From Phlebopus portentosus (lineage: Eukaryota; Basidiomycota; Agaricomycetes; Boletales; Boletinellaceae): a DNA stretch of 64,000 nucleotides. Both the position numbers and the translations under genes were made by a program. Shown piece by piece: positions 38,808-49,083 of the stretch. The stretch is from contig JAYXKI010000015.1 in assembly GCA_037892935.1 (NCBI GenBank), positions 806,001 through 870,000 of the forward strand, given 5' to 3'. Under the pieces are notes generated by a model. The model searched no databases. It worked only from the letters and a program-made list of their open reading frames with translations, and had not been told where the DNA came from. The stretch's first letter is position 1. The number at the start of each line of letters is the position of its first letter.

Positions 38808-39827
38808 ATGGCAGCCTCTTTGGATCAATTGTCTACCCGCCTGGTTGCTTTGAGATCGAACCTTTCAGATCTGATGTCTTCGACATCTTTGTCGTCCCTG
38901 TCTGGCTCTGGCTCAAGCTCGAGTAGTCTAGTTTGTCCTTCGTTAACCGCGTCGAGCACTCTGTCTTCCGAGGGTTTCTCTGAGCTCGAGATGGACCTGG
39001 ACACTAGCGATTTCTCGCCAGTCCACTCGTCTTTCGCTGGAGCCGCGTACGACTTGACTTGCCAATTACTGGGTCCTCTGGATGAATTCAAATTCCGGGA
39101 CGAGGTGAATTTGCCTGATCTTGCCACTCCTCGGCCTCTTCTCGCCAATCGCAGGAGCTATTTCACTGACCTTGGAGCAGTGCAAGGAGAATGGTACGAA
39201 AGCGGAAGCGAAGCCGAAGTTATGGTAGGGAAATGGAGACGGGGTGCGTTCAAGCGTAGCAAGGCAAACTCGTTTGTGAAATCAGGACGACGCAAGCCGA
39301 TTGCACGCAGACATACATCTGGAATCCTGCGTGCAAATTCCAGCTTTTCTCCTGATACTCCAGCTCGGACAAACTGCTCTGTCAGGATGCGACCAAATTC
39401 GAAGGCGAGGAAGTCGTACGTCGACCTTGGTCTTGGTCACCCGACGACGTGGAGCGGAGAAGCAACACCGAAGGCAGATGATGGGTTATCCGGGACTAAA
39501 CATACGAATAAGCTCGCCAAGCAGGGCCGACGAGAGTCTCCGATGAAGATCGTCTTGAAACCAATGGACTCTGTTCTTGCATTTGTCCAGACACCTTCTC
39601 CCATTGAATCCCTGCCGTCTCCTGTCTGGTCTGGCAAAGAATTCCCTGGCTTAGAGGTGTCGACTGTTCAAGGCCTTCACAGCAATATGACTCCGTCTCG
39701 CGATTCGGCTTACTCAGTTCCGCAGATTGGACTTGGATTTATCGACGTTGCAGCTGTCGGCCATGTTCCAGCGCAGGTAGCGCATGGATGCCCCTTTAAA
39801 CAATGCGCGGACTACTCACTTCCGTAG
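38808..39827 (+). CDS. Hypothetical disordered Ser-rich protein
   Basis: A single exon of 339 residues. The start MAASLDQLSTRLVALRSNLS was preferred because it begins a predicted helical segment; the frame stays open 366 bases upstream, allowing up to 461 residues. Following it are Ser-rich (SSTSLSSLSGSGSSSSSLV), acidic (SELEMDLDTSD) and basic (KWRRGAFKRSK, KSGRRKPIARRH) segments and a Pro/Ser tail. There is no signal peptide, membrane helix or known domain. Basic clusters suggest a nuclear protein, but that is only inference. Confidence 0.6.
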   Translation: MAASLDQLSTRLVALRSNLSDLMSSTSLSSLSGSGSSSSSLVCPSLTASSTLSSEGFSELEMDLDTSDFSPVHSSFAGAAYDLTCQLLGPLDEFKFRDEVNLPDLATPRPLLANRRSYFTDLGAVQGEWYESGSEAEVMVGKWRRGAFKRSKANSFVKSGRRKPIARRHTSGILRANSSFSPDTPARTNCSVRMRPNSKARKSYVDLGLGHPTTWSGEATPKADDGLSGTKHTNKLAKQGRRESPMKIVLKPMDSVLAFVQTPSPIESLPSPVWSGKEFPGLEVSTVQGLHSNMTPSRDSAYSVPQIGLGFIDVAAVGHVPAQVAHGCPFKQCADYSLP

Positions 39828-40164
39828 GACTACGGTTCCGCAGAATGATTGTGATTGAGTCAGGTGAAACTCTAGCATATCAAAGTCTTGTACGGCATCA
39901 ATATCCTGTAGCGTTCGTTTTTCTCTGAACTGAAATAAACTGATGCGGAACCGTGAATCGCCGATCAGAGGAGGCAGGATTATTATTATTATTTATTGTA
40001 TTGATAAATTAGAGTTTTCGGATCTGTAGTCGTGGGAATGTTGATCCATCGGCTGTACCCTTTGTCAATTTCTGTCGTTCGTTCTTGCCTTGAACCGAGC
40101 GTGTCGCTGTGCCACTTTCGTCTTCCCTCGCAAAGATATTCTCGCAGCTGTAAAATCGGTCATC

Positions 40165-42762
40165 ATGGTGCGCGAAATTATCAACGTTCAGGTCGGCCAG
40201 GTCAGTGAACTCCCCTGAACGCGTCGTGATCGCGTGGATTCTTGTTTGGAATAGCGTCTGAAACAGAGGTTGGTTTTGGTTTTCGGTAGGCGGGCAATCA
40301 GCTCGGCGAGGCGTTCTACAAGATGCTGCTGGCAGAGCATGGCCTCAACCTAGAAGGGGTGAGTGGCTCTTCCTTGTCTTATAGAAACACGTAGATTGAC
40401 TTGGTGTGTTTTGTTTAGGCCTATGAGGGTAATGACCCGCTCCAACTTGCGAAGGTACACCTCGTTTACGCGTGCTGAATAATCGTCAACTAATCGCTTC
40501 GTTCATTTGCAGGCAAACGTGTATTTTACAGAGGTCGATGCTGGTGGTAACTCGTTGCGATACGTACCTCGAAGCGTTCAAATCGATCTCGAGTCAGGAG
40601 TGATTAATCGCGTTCGTACCGTTTCCTTTTGCCCTACCATTTTGTTGCACGTTCACCCATGCTCGCGTTTTCTATAGATCCGAAGTGGTCCATTGGGCAA
40701 GCTGTTTCGCCCAGATACTTTCGTTTATGGAGATAATAGCGCCGGGAACAATTGGGCAAAGGGCTGTAAGTACATAGTATCACTGTTTTCAGTTCAACTT
40801 CCACCGACAATAATTTTTATCGCCTGATAGACTATACAGAAGGTACGTTCCTCTCGGAGCGCGGCGTCATTCCGAATTCTCACCTGTTCTGTAGGAGCTG
40901 AGCTTGTGGATTCCATTTTGGTAGGCGAGCACGCTAAGAAACTACCTGGTATTTCGGCTGAGTCTCCATTGTAGGATGTTGTTCGTAGACAAGCGGAACA
41001 ATGTGATTCCATTCAAGGTTTTCAAATCACCCATTCACTTGGAGGAGGAACTGGTTCTGGGTTAGGAACGCTGTTACTTTCAAAAATCCGGGAGGTATGT
41101 CTTCAGCGCCGCTGGCATTGAACCCTTGGGTTAGACCATCACTCTAGGAATTCCCGGACCGCATGCTTTGCACCTTCTCTGTCCTTCCTTCCCCGAAAGT
41201 GAGATTACTTCGTTTTGCTCCTCTGGTTGCTGTGATGTGTTCTGATACTAATGAATGTGCTTTAGGTTTCCGAGACTGTTGTCGAGCCATACAATGCTAT
41301 GCTGTCTGCCCATCAATTAGTGGATAACAGCGATCTGTCTATCTGCATTGATAATGAGGCATTGTAGGTGTTTCTATCCTTGTATCAAGAAGCAGCATCT
41401 TATTATCGGACAGGTATGACATTAATTTCCGTTTATTGCACAACAAGGAACCAGACTTCCCGGCCCTAAACATGGTGAGTATCGGAATGCAACATGATGG
41501 ACAATTTCCCCCTAACGTGCTATGTAGCTCGTTGCTCAAGTCATGTGTGGCGTTAGCACGAGCTTGCGTTTCCCTGGACAGCTGAATGGGTCGGTTTTGT
41601 TCTGGTTGTCGTGTGTGGACCTTATCTTACCCTTCTGCGTAGCGATTTCCGCAAGATGGGCATGAACCTAGTTCCTTTCCCTCGCGTATGCTTCTTCGAA
41701 TCTTGTCGCCGAGATTTCTGACCCGTGCTTGCCTAGCTCCACTTCCTCATGCCGAGCTACGCTCCCTTCTTCGATCCAAAGGCGAAGAACTACCAACTTG
41801 GCAGTGTCAACGAGTTAACGCAATCGTATGTGAATTTATGCTGTCTCCCTCACAGTGTTTGACTTCCTCTGGCAGGCTCTTTGATCGCAAGAATCTTTTG
41901 GTCGCTTGCGATCCAAGATTTGGGTAAGGCTTTGTCTCTCTTATTTTGCGTTCAGTCTTCTTACCTGCGTTCCGAAATAAGACGCTACATGACGGCGACT
42001 GTCATTTTCCGTGGCTCTGTGAGCTCGCAAGAGGTGAGCATCCAATATCGATAGACTCCTTTTGCCGCATACTTACGGTTGAGTTCTGCTAGGCCGAGGT
42101 ATTGCTCTTACTCTGTTCACTGCCTCTATGTTGTCCTCACGGTGTATTTCTTCTAGTATGCTATAGGACAAATTCAGGCCCGGAACTCCAGCATGTTTGT
42201 TGAGTAAGTACCATATTGGTTTGCCAGAGTAGTGCCGCTGTGCTCATTCACTATAGATGGATCCCGGATAACGTATCTCTGTCACTTTGCTCTGTTGCTG
42301 CCGTCGGTCAGAAGAGGGTGTGTTCCGCGTCCTTTTCCTTTTTATAATTGCATATCCTAACGAACCTCGGCTGTATGTGTAGTCGGGAACGGCCCTCGCG
42401 AACTCGACCGCGATCCAGGAAGTCTTCAAGCGTACTCATCAGCAGTTCGTTGCTATGTTCAAGCGCGGTGCCTTCCTGCACTGGTATACTGGTGAGGGTA
42501 TGGATGAGATGGAGTTCACAGAGGCCGAAAGTAACACGCAAGACTTGATGTATGCGTTCATTTTGTTTCAATTCCGTTTTTTGCTCATGTTTCGTTTCTT
42601 TTCCTTAGTGCCGAATACCAGCAGGTATGTTGCCCCTTTCTGCGAATTGGCATTCGATCTCTGACTTCATTTAAATAGTACCAAGAAGCGACCGGCGATG
42701 AATATGAAGAGGAAGAAGTTGAGGAGGAAGGTGTCCCGGTTGATGAGGCTGCCTCGCAATAA
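40165..42762 (+). CDS. Beta-tubulin, divergent paralogue
   Basis: A GTP-binding microtubule subunit. About a dozen exons, the first 36 nt (40165-40200, [12 protein letters not shown]). Family motifs are complete: [20 protein letters not shown], the tubulin signature [46 protein letters not shown] [59 protein letters not shown] and an acidic tail [18 protein letters not shown]. It is unusual at the N-terminus: MVREI instead of the autoregulatory MREI, and GQAGNQLG where most beta-tubulins have GQCGNQIG, so the nucleotide-site Cys12 is Ala. Many Agaricomycetes carry a second, faster-evolving beta-tubulin, and this fits that class. Confidence 0.95.
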
Positions 42763-43134
42763 TGAATGACAGGTCCACTCGAGTTTCTCCGCCTCTCCAG
42801 TCCCTTTCCCGCCTCAACTCGTTCACCTGTCTGCTTTGTTTCGAGGATTCTGCGAACCTTCGTTTATTATGTTCATGAACTCTCTTTCCAGCTGAGATCT
42901 CTAGCGCGGCTCACCAGTTTACATTCGATTTTAATCTTTATGAAGCAAATTTACTGAGCATTTCCCATTTTTACGTTATCTTGGTTAATGCTTCTTGAAT
43001 CTGTACGAATTCGATTAGAAATAAATCAATCTAGCAATAAAATCTGAAATCCCTGCGCGTTGATGTCGATCCTTCACAGCCACTCTTCGCAAACTTGCAC
43101 ATCAACCTCCATGAACTCCTCCAGCTCGTAGAAA

Positions 43135-44615
43135 ATGGCCCCGTCAGCGAGAGCGAAAGCAGCCGGCGTCTCCGCGAGCTCGTTCCTCGACCTCAAGGCA
43201 GAACTCGCCAAGAAGGAATCTGAGTTTACGAAGAAAGTGCCACCTCCAGAGAAGGTGCGTGTATATTCCAACTTGACTTCGACCACATGATAATTATTTC
43301 TTCCTAACCTTTCATCTTTGGAATTTTGTAATCCTTTACAAAAGGGCAAGGGCACGGTATGGGCACGAACCAACAAGGGTGTCGCTGCGCGTGCGGCGCG
43401 AGATATAGCCGCACTTGCTGCAGACCGGGTTACGGCGGAGTCGGCACGCGCAGCGCTAGAGCGTAAAGCGAAGATTTACGAGAAGCTCCGGAAGGGTAAG
43501 ACGGGCGGGCTGACGGAGGCACAGATTGATTCGCTTTTGGTTGATGTATGTTCTTTATTTGTTTTGGTATTTGGATTTGGATGAGTTGCTGATCTGATGT
43601 CGTATTGGCTAGTTCGATTCGAAGAGCGTGGACGACGAGTCCGGCTCTGATAGCGAGGATGTGGACGAGTCGTTGACTGTCCGGAAGCCTGCAGATGATG
43701 AAGTATGTATTGATTTTCGGAGGGCGGGATTGCTTGTTGACCGGATCTTCTTAGGACGACCCGATCATCGAATACGAAGATGAATTTGGACGCGTGCGCA
43801 CTGCGAGAAGGAGCGAAGTGCCCCGAGATTACATGCCTTCCGCTCATGAGGAACAAGAACATGATGACGAGTATGTCGTATTTCATTAAATCAGTTCAGT
43901 CAGTCATCTAACATTTTATCTTGTAGCCCCTTCGTAGTCCGTACGTATCGTCTGTTTATAGTTCATCTCACTGCTTATCATTATTAACTCTGCTGTCTCA
44001 GGTAACCCGGTTGATCACTTCCCCGTCTTTGAGCCCTCCGCCGAGCGGCTTGCCGAGCTGCAAAAGGCTGCGGAAGAGGCAGACAAGCCTTTGGAATCTC
44101 ACTACGATGCTACACACGAGGTGCGTGCCAAGGGCGCAGCGTTCTACGCTTTCTCTACGGACGAGGAAAGGCGCCAAAGAGAGATGGAGGAGTTGAAAAG
44201 GGCAAGGGAGGAGACGGAGAAAGCAAGGAGAGACACGGGTGCACTGGATGTGAAGCCAGGGGAGAGTGAAGGATTGGCGACCGTGGTTGCGGATGGAAAA
44301 GAGAAGGGGAAGGAGACGGCGCATAGTAGGGCCATGGAGAAGAGGAAGAGGGAGATTGAAGAGAGAAGAAAGCTTGTGGAGGCTAAGAGACGAAAGCTGA
44401 AGGGAGGTGACAAGGAGGGCAGAACTTCAACGCCCGCTAAGGATGTTACAGAAAAAATCGACCCGTTCGCCTCAGCGGAGGCAGATACGATTGCGAAGTC
44501 GCAAAAGAGCAAGTTGCGACGCAATCGGAAAGCAGCTGCATCTACACCATTAGCCAAGTCAGCAGACGACTTCCTGGCAGCGCTCGAACACGATCTGATA
44601 GCCAAGGGCAAATGA
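43135..44615 (+). CDS. CCDC174-like coiled-coil protein
   Basis: Start MAPSARAKAAGVSASSFLDL, then LKAELAKKESEFTKK, KGKGTVWARTNKGVAARAAR, an alanine/arginine helix, IYEKLRKGKTGGLTEAQIDS, an acidic region, and the conserved block DPIIEYEDEFGRVRTARRSE that characterises CCDC174. A short exon and VDHFPVFEPSAERLAELQ follow, then a long charged coiled coil (EERRQREMEELKRAREETEK; AMEKRKREIEERRKLVEAKR) and a C-terminal KSADDFLAALEHDLIAKGK. CCDC174 is a nuclear protein linked to the spliceosome and exon-junction machinery in animals; the fungal role is inferred. Its stop is about 110 bases from the convergent MOCS2A stop. Confidence 0.8.
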
Positions 44616-44726
44616 GATCCATCCATGTGTAGTGGTCCATCGCCACGATGCACTTGTCTATATACATATGATGAATGTCCTTCGACGACAGAGGCACGAT
44701 TATCAGCCAATCCGTATCCACCTCGA

Positions 44727-45050
44727 TCAGCCACCAGAGACAGGGCAAATGACAGCTACTTCCTCCCCGCCCTGGAGCAATACGCTCTCGGGCTCATCTA
44801 TCATCTCGGCATTGACGCTCCATTGGCTCGATTTTAGAATCTTGTCGAGGTTCGTGCCTGCGTGTCGCCGCGATAGGAGCTCGGCGAGCGCGCTCAACGG
44901 GAACCCTGGTGAAGTGGAGTCTTTGGACGACGAGGAGGATGCGATGGGGAGTTCTATCGTCTCAGATGCGGTCCCTGTTGCCGTGAGTGCAGCTGCAAAG
45001 TAGAGGACTGTTATCGTCGCCGGAAACCGTGTTGGCTCGGACTCGACCAT
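44727..45050 (-). CDS. MOCS2A: Molybdopterin synthase sulfur carrier subunit (MOCS2A/MoaD)
   Basis: An intronless 107-residue protein with a ubiquitin-like fold: ATITVLYFAAALTATGTASE, ETIELP, FPLSALAELLSRRHAGTNLD, QWSVNAEMI, and the ending LQGGEEVAVICPVSGG. The terminal Gly-Gly is required for thiocarboxylation and sulfur transfer to precursor Z in molybdenum cofactor synthesis. The partner large subunit (MOCS2B/MoaE) is not in the window. The gene sits between the 3' ends of CCDC174 and ERCC1, and its frame overlaps no other real gene. Confidence 0.93.
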   Translation of the reverse strand: MVESEPTRFPATITVLYFAAALTATGTASETIELPIASSSSSKDSTSPGFPLSALAELLSRRHAGTNLDKILKSSQWSVNAEMIDEPESVLLQGGEEVAVICPVSGG

Positions 45051-45323
45051 GTTATGTGCCCAAGATAGTTGTTTAAAGTATGATCGGCACGTCTATAGCG
45101 TTCGATTCGAGGCTTGTTCTATCACTTATTTGCATTCATCCATACCTATGACTTCAATCGTAAAATCTTGAATGTGAAAGAAAAGGAGATGATCGAGGTC
45201 GTATTGAAAAGTATAATACATCTGTGATCATCATCGTCTTACTAAGTTTAGCAATATAATATACAGTAACTGAATTTCTAGGCTTCTTGAACTTGAATTA
45301 TTAGCTATTACAGAGTACTCTAT

Positions 45324-46860
45324 TCAATTGAGGTCAAGCTCAATATCCCAGACCGGGCTTGGTGACCTCTGTCCATTCTCTTCGTCTCCTCTGCCGTTGT
45401 CTACGCTTATATACTTGTTCGTGCGCTTCTTTGCAAGCCTTGGGTCGACAGCACCTTCATCCTGACTGTTCTCTACCTCGGTCTTATTTCCAGGTTTAAG
45501 GCCGGCGTCATCTTCCTCGGGGAGGTTGAGATCGAGCTCAATATCCCAGACTGGACTCAATTCGCGACCTTCGCGACCTGTGGGCGTGGATGTAGATGCT
45601 GAAGTGGAGGGAGGTGGCATGTCCGCTGCTGAACCGAACTTATGTATGCGTTTTGCGCTACCATTAGAAGCATTGGCTTGGGTGGATGGGATCGAAGCGG
45701 AAGATGGCGGTTCCTGAGTTGCACTTGAGCGTAGTGGCAATGCGCCCTCCGTCTTCTCGGTGCTTTCGTCGTCTCTCTGTCGATCCATGCCGAGCAGCTC
45801 CTGCTCATCTTGCTCCATCGTTTCTGTGTCATTATGTAGACGCATCTCGGCTTGTGTCTGAGCAGGCAGTGCGCTCGTCGCCTTGTTCCTGAAAGGCTTG
45901 TCGAATGCATCGACGATACGTCGGACTTTGACTTGTCCGAAGCCTGGAAGCCGTCGCAACTCTTCTGGATTTGCGCGCGCGATCCTTGCAAAGCTCTGCA
46001 AAGTGAGAATCCTGTGAGTCTCTTTCTATGCAAAACAAACACGGGGAAGACAAGAAAACCAATGATCGCGAGCCTGGGAAGTTACGTACCCCGAAAGTAG
46101 TCCGGAGTGTCTCGACATCCGTTTTATTCACTTTGTTGATAGAAGTGAGTGCTGCGCGGAGCATAGCGTTATATTCCTTGTCCACGCGCTCCTTGATCAG
46201 GTCGGGTGGTTTATGTTCGAAGGCCTTGTATGTCGAAAGATACATCCCAGCTTCTTCGTTTCTTCGTTCATCAAATCATCAAGTTTGAGACAATATGTAG
46301 CCAAAGTAGATACTTACGACCAACAAACGATGATTGTAATGTTGTTCACAAGGCAAATCTTCGTGAGCTCCCGGATCGGCTCTTGGTGCTCGCTCTTAAA
46401 GCTACATAGATCAGTGGGAAGGCAGATACATCTATGGAAAAGTGTACTCACGACATCGCACATGAGTATTAGAAGCCTGAGCGTGTACAATTGTCCGAGC
46501 TTTTGTATTCTTTGATGAATGTATTCTGGGTGAAGTCGATGGTATTTCAGGCTATTGGATAGCAAGGATTAGTTTAAATCCTCCGTTATTAGCTATTCTG
46601 ACACACCTGAGAAACAGAGCACACGTTGTCCTTCCAAGCTGGAAGTCAGGCACGATGTCTCCGAATTCTTTGTTCACGTTTCGTATGCAATCCAGCAATG
46701 GGTTCAGCCTCTGTCAGGCTTTTCTCCGTCATCAGAACAATCTTACAAGGGCCGTGAATCATACCTGACATGGATTGATAACGATAGCATTACCTGACCC
46801 CGGCTGCACTACAGGAGGCTTTGTAGGTCCTCTGCTTGGGCCCGCTACTGTGGACGACAT
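45324..46860 (-). CDS. RAD10: DNA excision repair protein ERCC1/Rad10
   Basis: The non-catalytic partner of the XPF/Rad1 endonuclease, which cuts 5' of lesions in nucleotide-excision and crosslink repair. Start [16 protein letters not shown], then [64 protein letters not shown] and [12 protein letters not shown] (central nuclease-like domain), followed by [33 protein letters not shown], and the helix-hairpin-helix pair with [20 protein letters not shown] that binds XPF. A disordered tail of about 190 residues follows, longer than in yeast or human, with two copies of [11 protein letters not shown]; the second copy is the very C-terminus. Divergent from Luz-like 2, with 265 bp between starts. 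Confidence 0.93.
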
Positions 46861-47125
46861 GACGGTCGCAGAGAGGTAAGGAAAGGTCAGGTGACCGACG
46901 CGTCGGGACGCGAAATACGAAATAGTCGGAGATCGACACTGATCGACGTTCCATCAGTTGCTTCGGAGGGACTCGGTTTCGGGAGACATACTTGGGGTTT
47001 AGACTTCACCGCCATCGTCCCTCCAGTCGGAACAGAAATAATGCAACTGAATTCAGTTAAATAAACCACAAGCAATTTCGAGAGGCATTTTTCTCCTCGT
47101 ACTTTAGCTAGTACCCGGTCCCAAC

Positions 47126-48039
47126 ATGGCTCCTTTGCCTGCGCCTCGACAGGCGCTCTCGTCCGTGACGAACACTATATCTTCGGCCCTCTGCAACGCA
47201 GGCAGACTCCTCGCACGTCATCCGCTTGTATCCATCTCTGCTGGTATAGCAGGCGCGTTGTTCCCGCTCGCGGTACGAGATTACTTGACCTATCGTACAC
47301 TTGGAAAAGGAGGATACAAGTATCCCATCTTTGGATGGCTGGCGTCCCTCATTCTCAAACCGTTCGTGTGCGAAACAACTAGCGTGGCAATTTATGATAC
47401 GGATGAGAACAAAGATGCTTGGTTGAAGGCTGATGACCTGCCGTCGAGAGGCAAACCACGTCCGAAGACTGGTTGGCACGTTATCCCGCATCGGCAAATT
47501 GAGCAGTATCCGGATGAAAAGATTCATGAGGTCCATTTTCGTTTCTTATCCTTGTACTGCATCATTTATACCAATTTCTCGTATTCCATAGCTCCTCGCA
47601 GGCGAGTTTAAGACCATCGCGGAGTCAAACCCGGAGCTGGTATCAGTCGGACATTCGCCACATGAGAATTTTGGTGAAGCACTGCTTGTGCACTCCAAGG
47701 TTCCCAGTCCGCATAGTGTCGCGGAGGCATCGTGGCGCGAGATTGGGCATATTCATACGAAGAAGGACCACTCCTTGCACGTTACCCTTGCACCTCAGGA
47801 TTGTAAGCTCGGTGAGTCCGGCTCATTCAACTTCAGGTTGTCATATCTCTAATGAAAACCGGATTACCCAAGTTATCGAACAAGGATGGGGAGAGCGCCA
47901 TCCTCTCAGCGGTGTTATTGTGCTGCCGAAAGAGTACCTCATGATCTATGCTCCGCTCACGGAAGAAGAGGTTCGGGTCGTTGGACGTATCCTTCGTGCT
48001 TCGGTTGGGTACATGACAGGGAGCAAAGTGGTACACTAA
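47126..48039 (+). CDS. Luz-like 2: fungal luciferase-family protein
   Basis: Three exons (47126-47530, 47592-47811, 47873-48039) of 405, 220 and 167 nt, identical to Luz-like 1, give 263 residues. A membrane segment (LVSISAGIAGALFPLAVRDY) is followed by YRTLGKGGYKYPI, IYDTDENKDAWLKADDL, RPKTGWHVIPHRQIEQYPD, SPHENFGEALLVHSKVPSPH, SWREIGHIHTKKDHSLHVTL, EQGWGERHPLSG, EYLMIYAPLTEEEVRVVG and ASVGYMTGSKVVH. The YAP and EEE-RVV blocks are closer to the N. nambi luciferase sequence as I recall it than those of Luz-like 1. The membrane-anchored, conserved His-rich core suggests a small-molecule enzyme at an endomembrane. Whether it emits light or acts on a related pyrone or polyketide is unknown. Confidence 0.87.
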
Positions 48040-49083
48040 ACCGAAAAGCTACATAATTGGTCGAAGTTATTCTTTGACTGTCAACGTAAGCTCGCAAGTG
48101 CATATAATTACGATGCATATACAAAAAGAAATACGCATACTTACCGATTTGACGTTGGTTGGCTACATACCCATTTACCGTTCAAATTATCTGATCCAAA
48201 CAAATTCACCACCACCGACTCCTTCCGTGCGTGGGATACCATGGCCCGCTGATATCGAAAGGCTGCACGTGACCAGACATCTTTTCTTTCTTTCAGAGTC
48301 GGCGTGCACTTCATGCTTGTCTTCTTCCATTATCTCCTCCGATATTCATCTCAAACTTGGAGTTTAATCGACGGCCGAGATCATTGGTAACGATATGAGG
48401 CTTCGTCACAAGTTGGCTGTCATCATGGCAAACATCATGACAAACATCATGGCCTCTGAGGCGGACGATATCTGTCGATGTGATGCGCAAACGGTCCTGA
48501 GATTGCGGCATCACACACCAGGATATTGGTTCGATTGATTGCGGAGTACTTTGCACGACTTCAAAAGCAATGCCATATCAGAGGATGCTATGACTGTATG
48601 TTGGCAGTGCTTTGCGTAACAAGCGGGCGTTGTTAAAACAAAAATTAATCACTGAAAATGCATTGTGGCGCTGATCTTTCGGCTCGCTCGGTGTTCTAAT
48701 CCCTAACTCATAACGGAACGTCTGCTATTGCTCGGAAATGTCTGATAATGTGGTCGATGCGCCTATTGGAGAATTCAACTAACTCCAATGGATTGAGCTG
48801 ATAGTTTTTCATCTCTTGCTATTTCTGAGCTAGTGTACGGACCATTTCCCAGCGGCTAATGTGCTCCGATCTTTCTACGAATTTGTGATTGATAGAACTC
48901 AAATCATCAATTTCAGCCCGCCATCAGCATTCCTGGAAACGTGGGTCTCGTTGAATGATATAGTAGAACCAGGATGCTTGATCTCAGGCCTAGGAGCTGG
49001 GACTGGTCCCCTTCACCCTTCGCTAGTCATTATTGCCTGCCATTCTCTTTATAACACCCACTGGACGGCAATACCAGGTTCCA
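48040..49083. other. Spacer between Luz-like 2 and TM3, with a short tandem repeat
   Basis: No gene. It includes three near-identical 12-bp units (catcatgRcaaa type) at about 48421-48454 and the TM3 upstream region. Confidence 0.5.
48421..48454. repeat. Three-copy 12-bp tandem repeat
   Basis: Units CATCATGGCAAA, CATCATGACAAA and CATCATGGC follow one another. A small minisatellite of no known role. Confidence 0.75.

Noticed and set aside
38825..39148. 107-codon minus-strand frame
   Set aside because: Shadow of the Ser-rich protein at 38808-39827.
44144..44734. 196-codon minus-strand frame rich in Ser and Leu
   Set aside because: It is the antisense shadow of the charged coiled coil of CCDC174.
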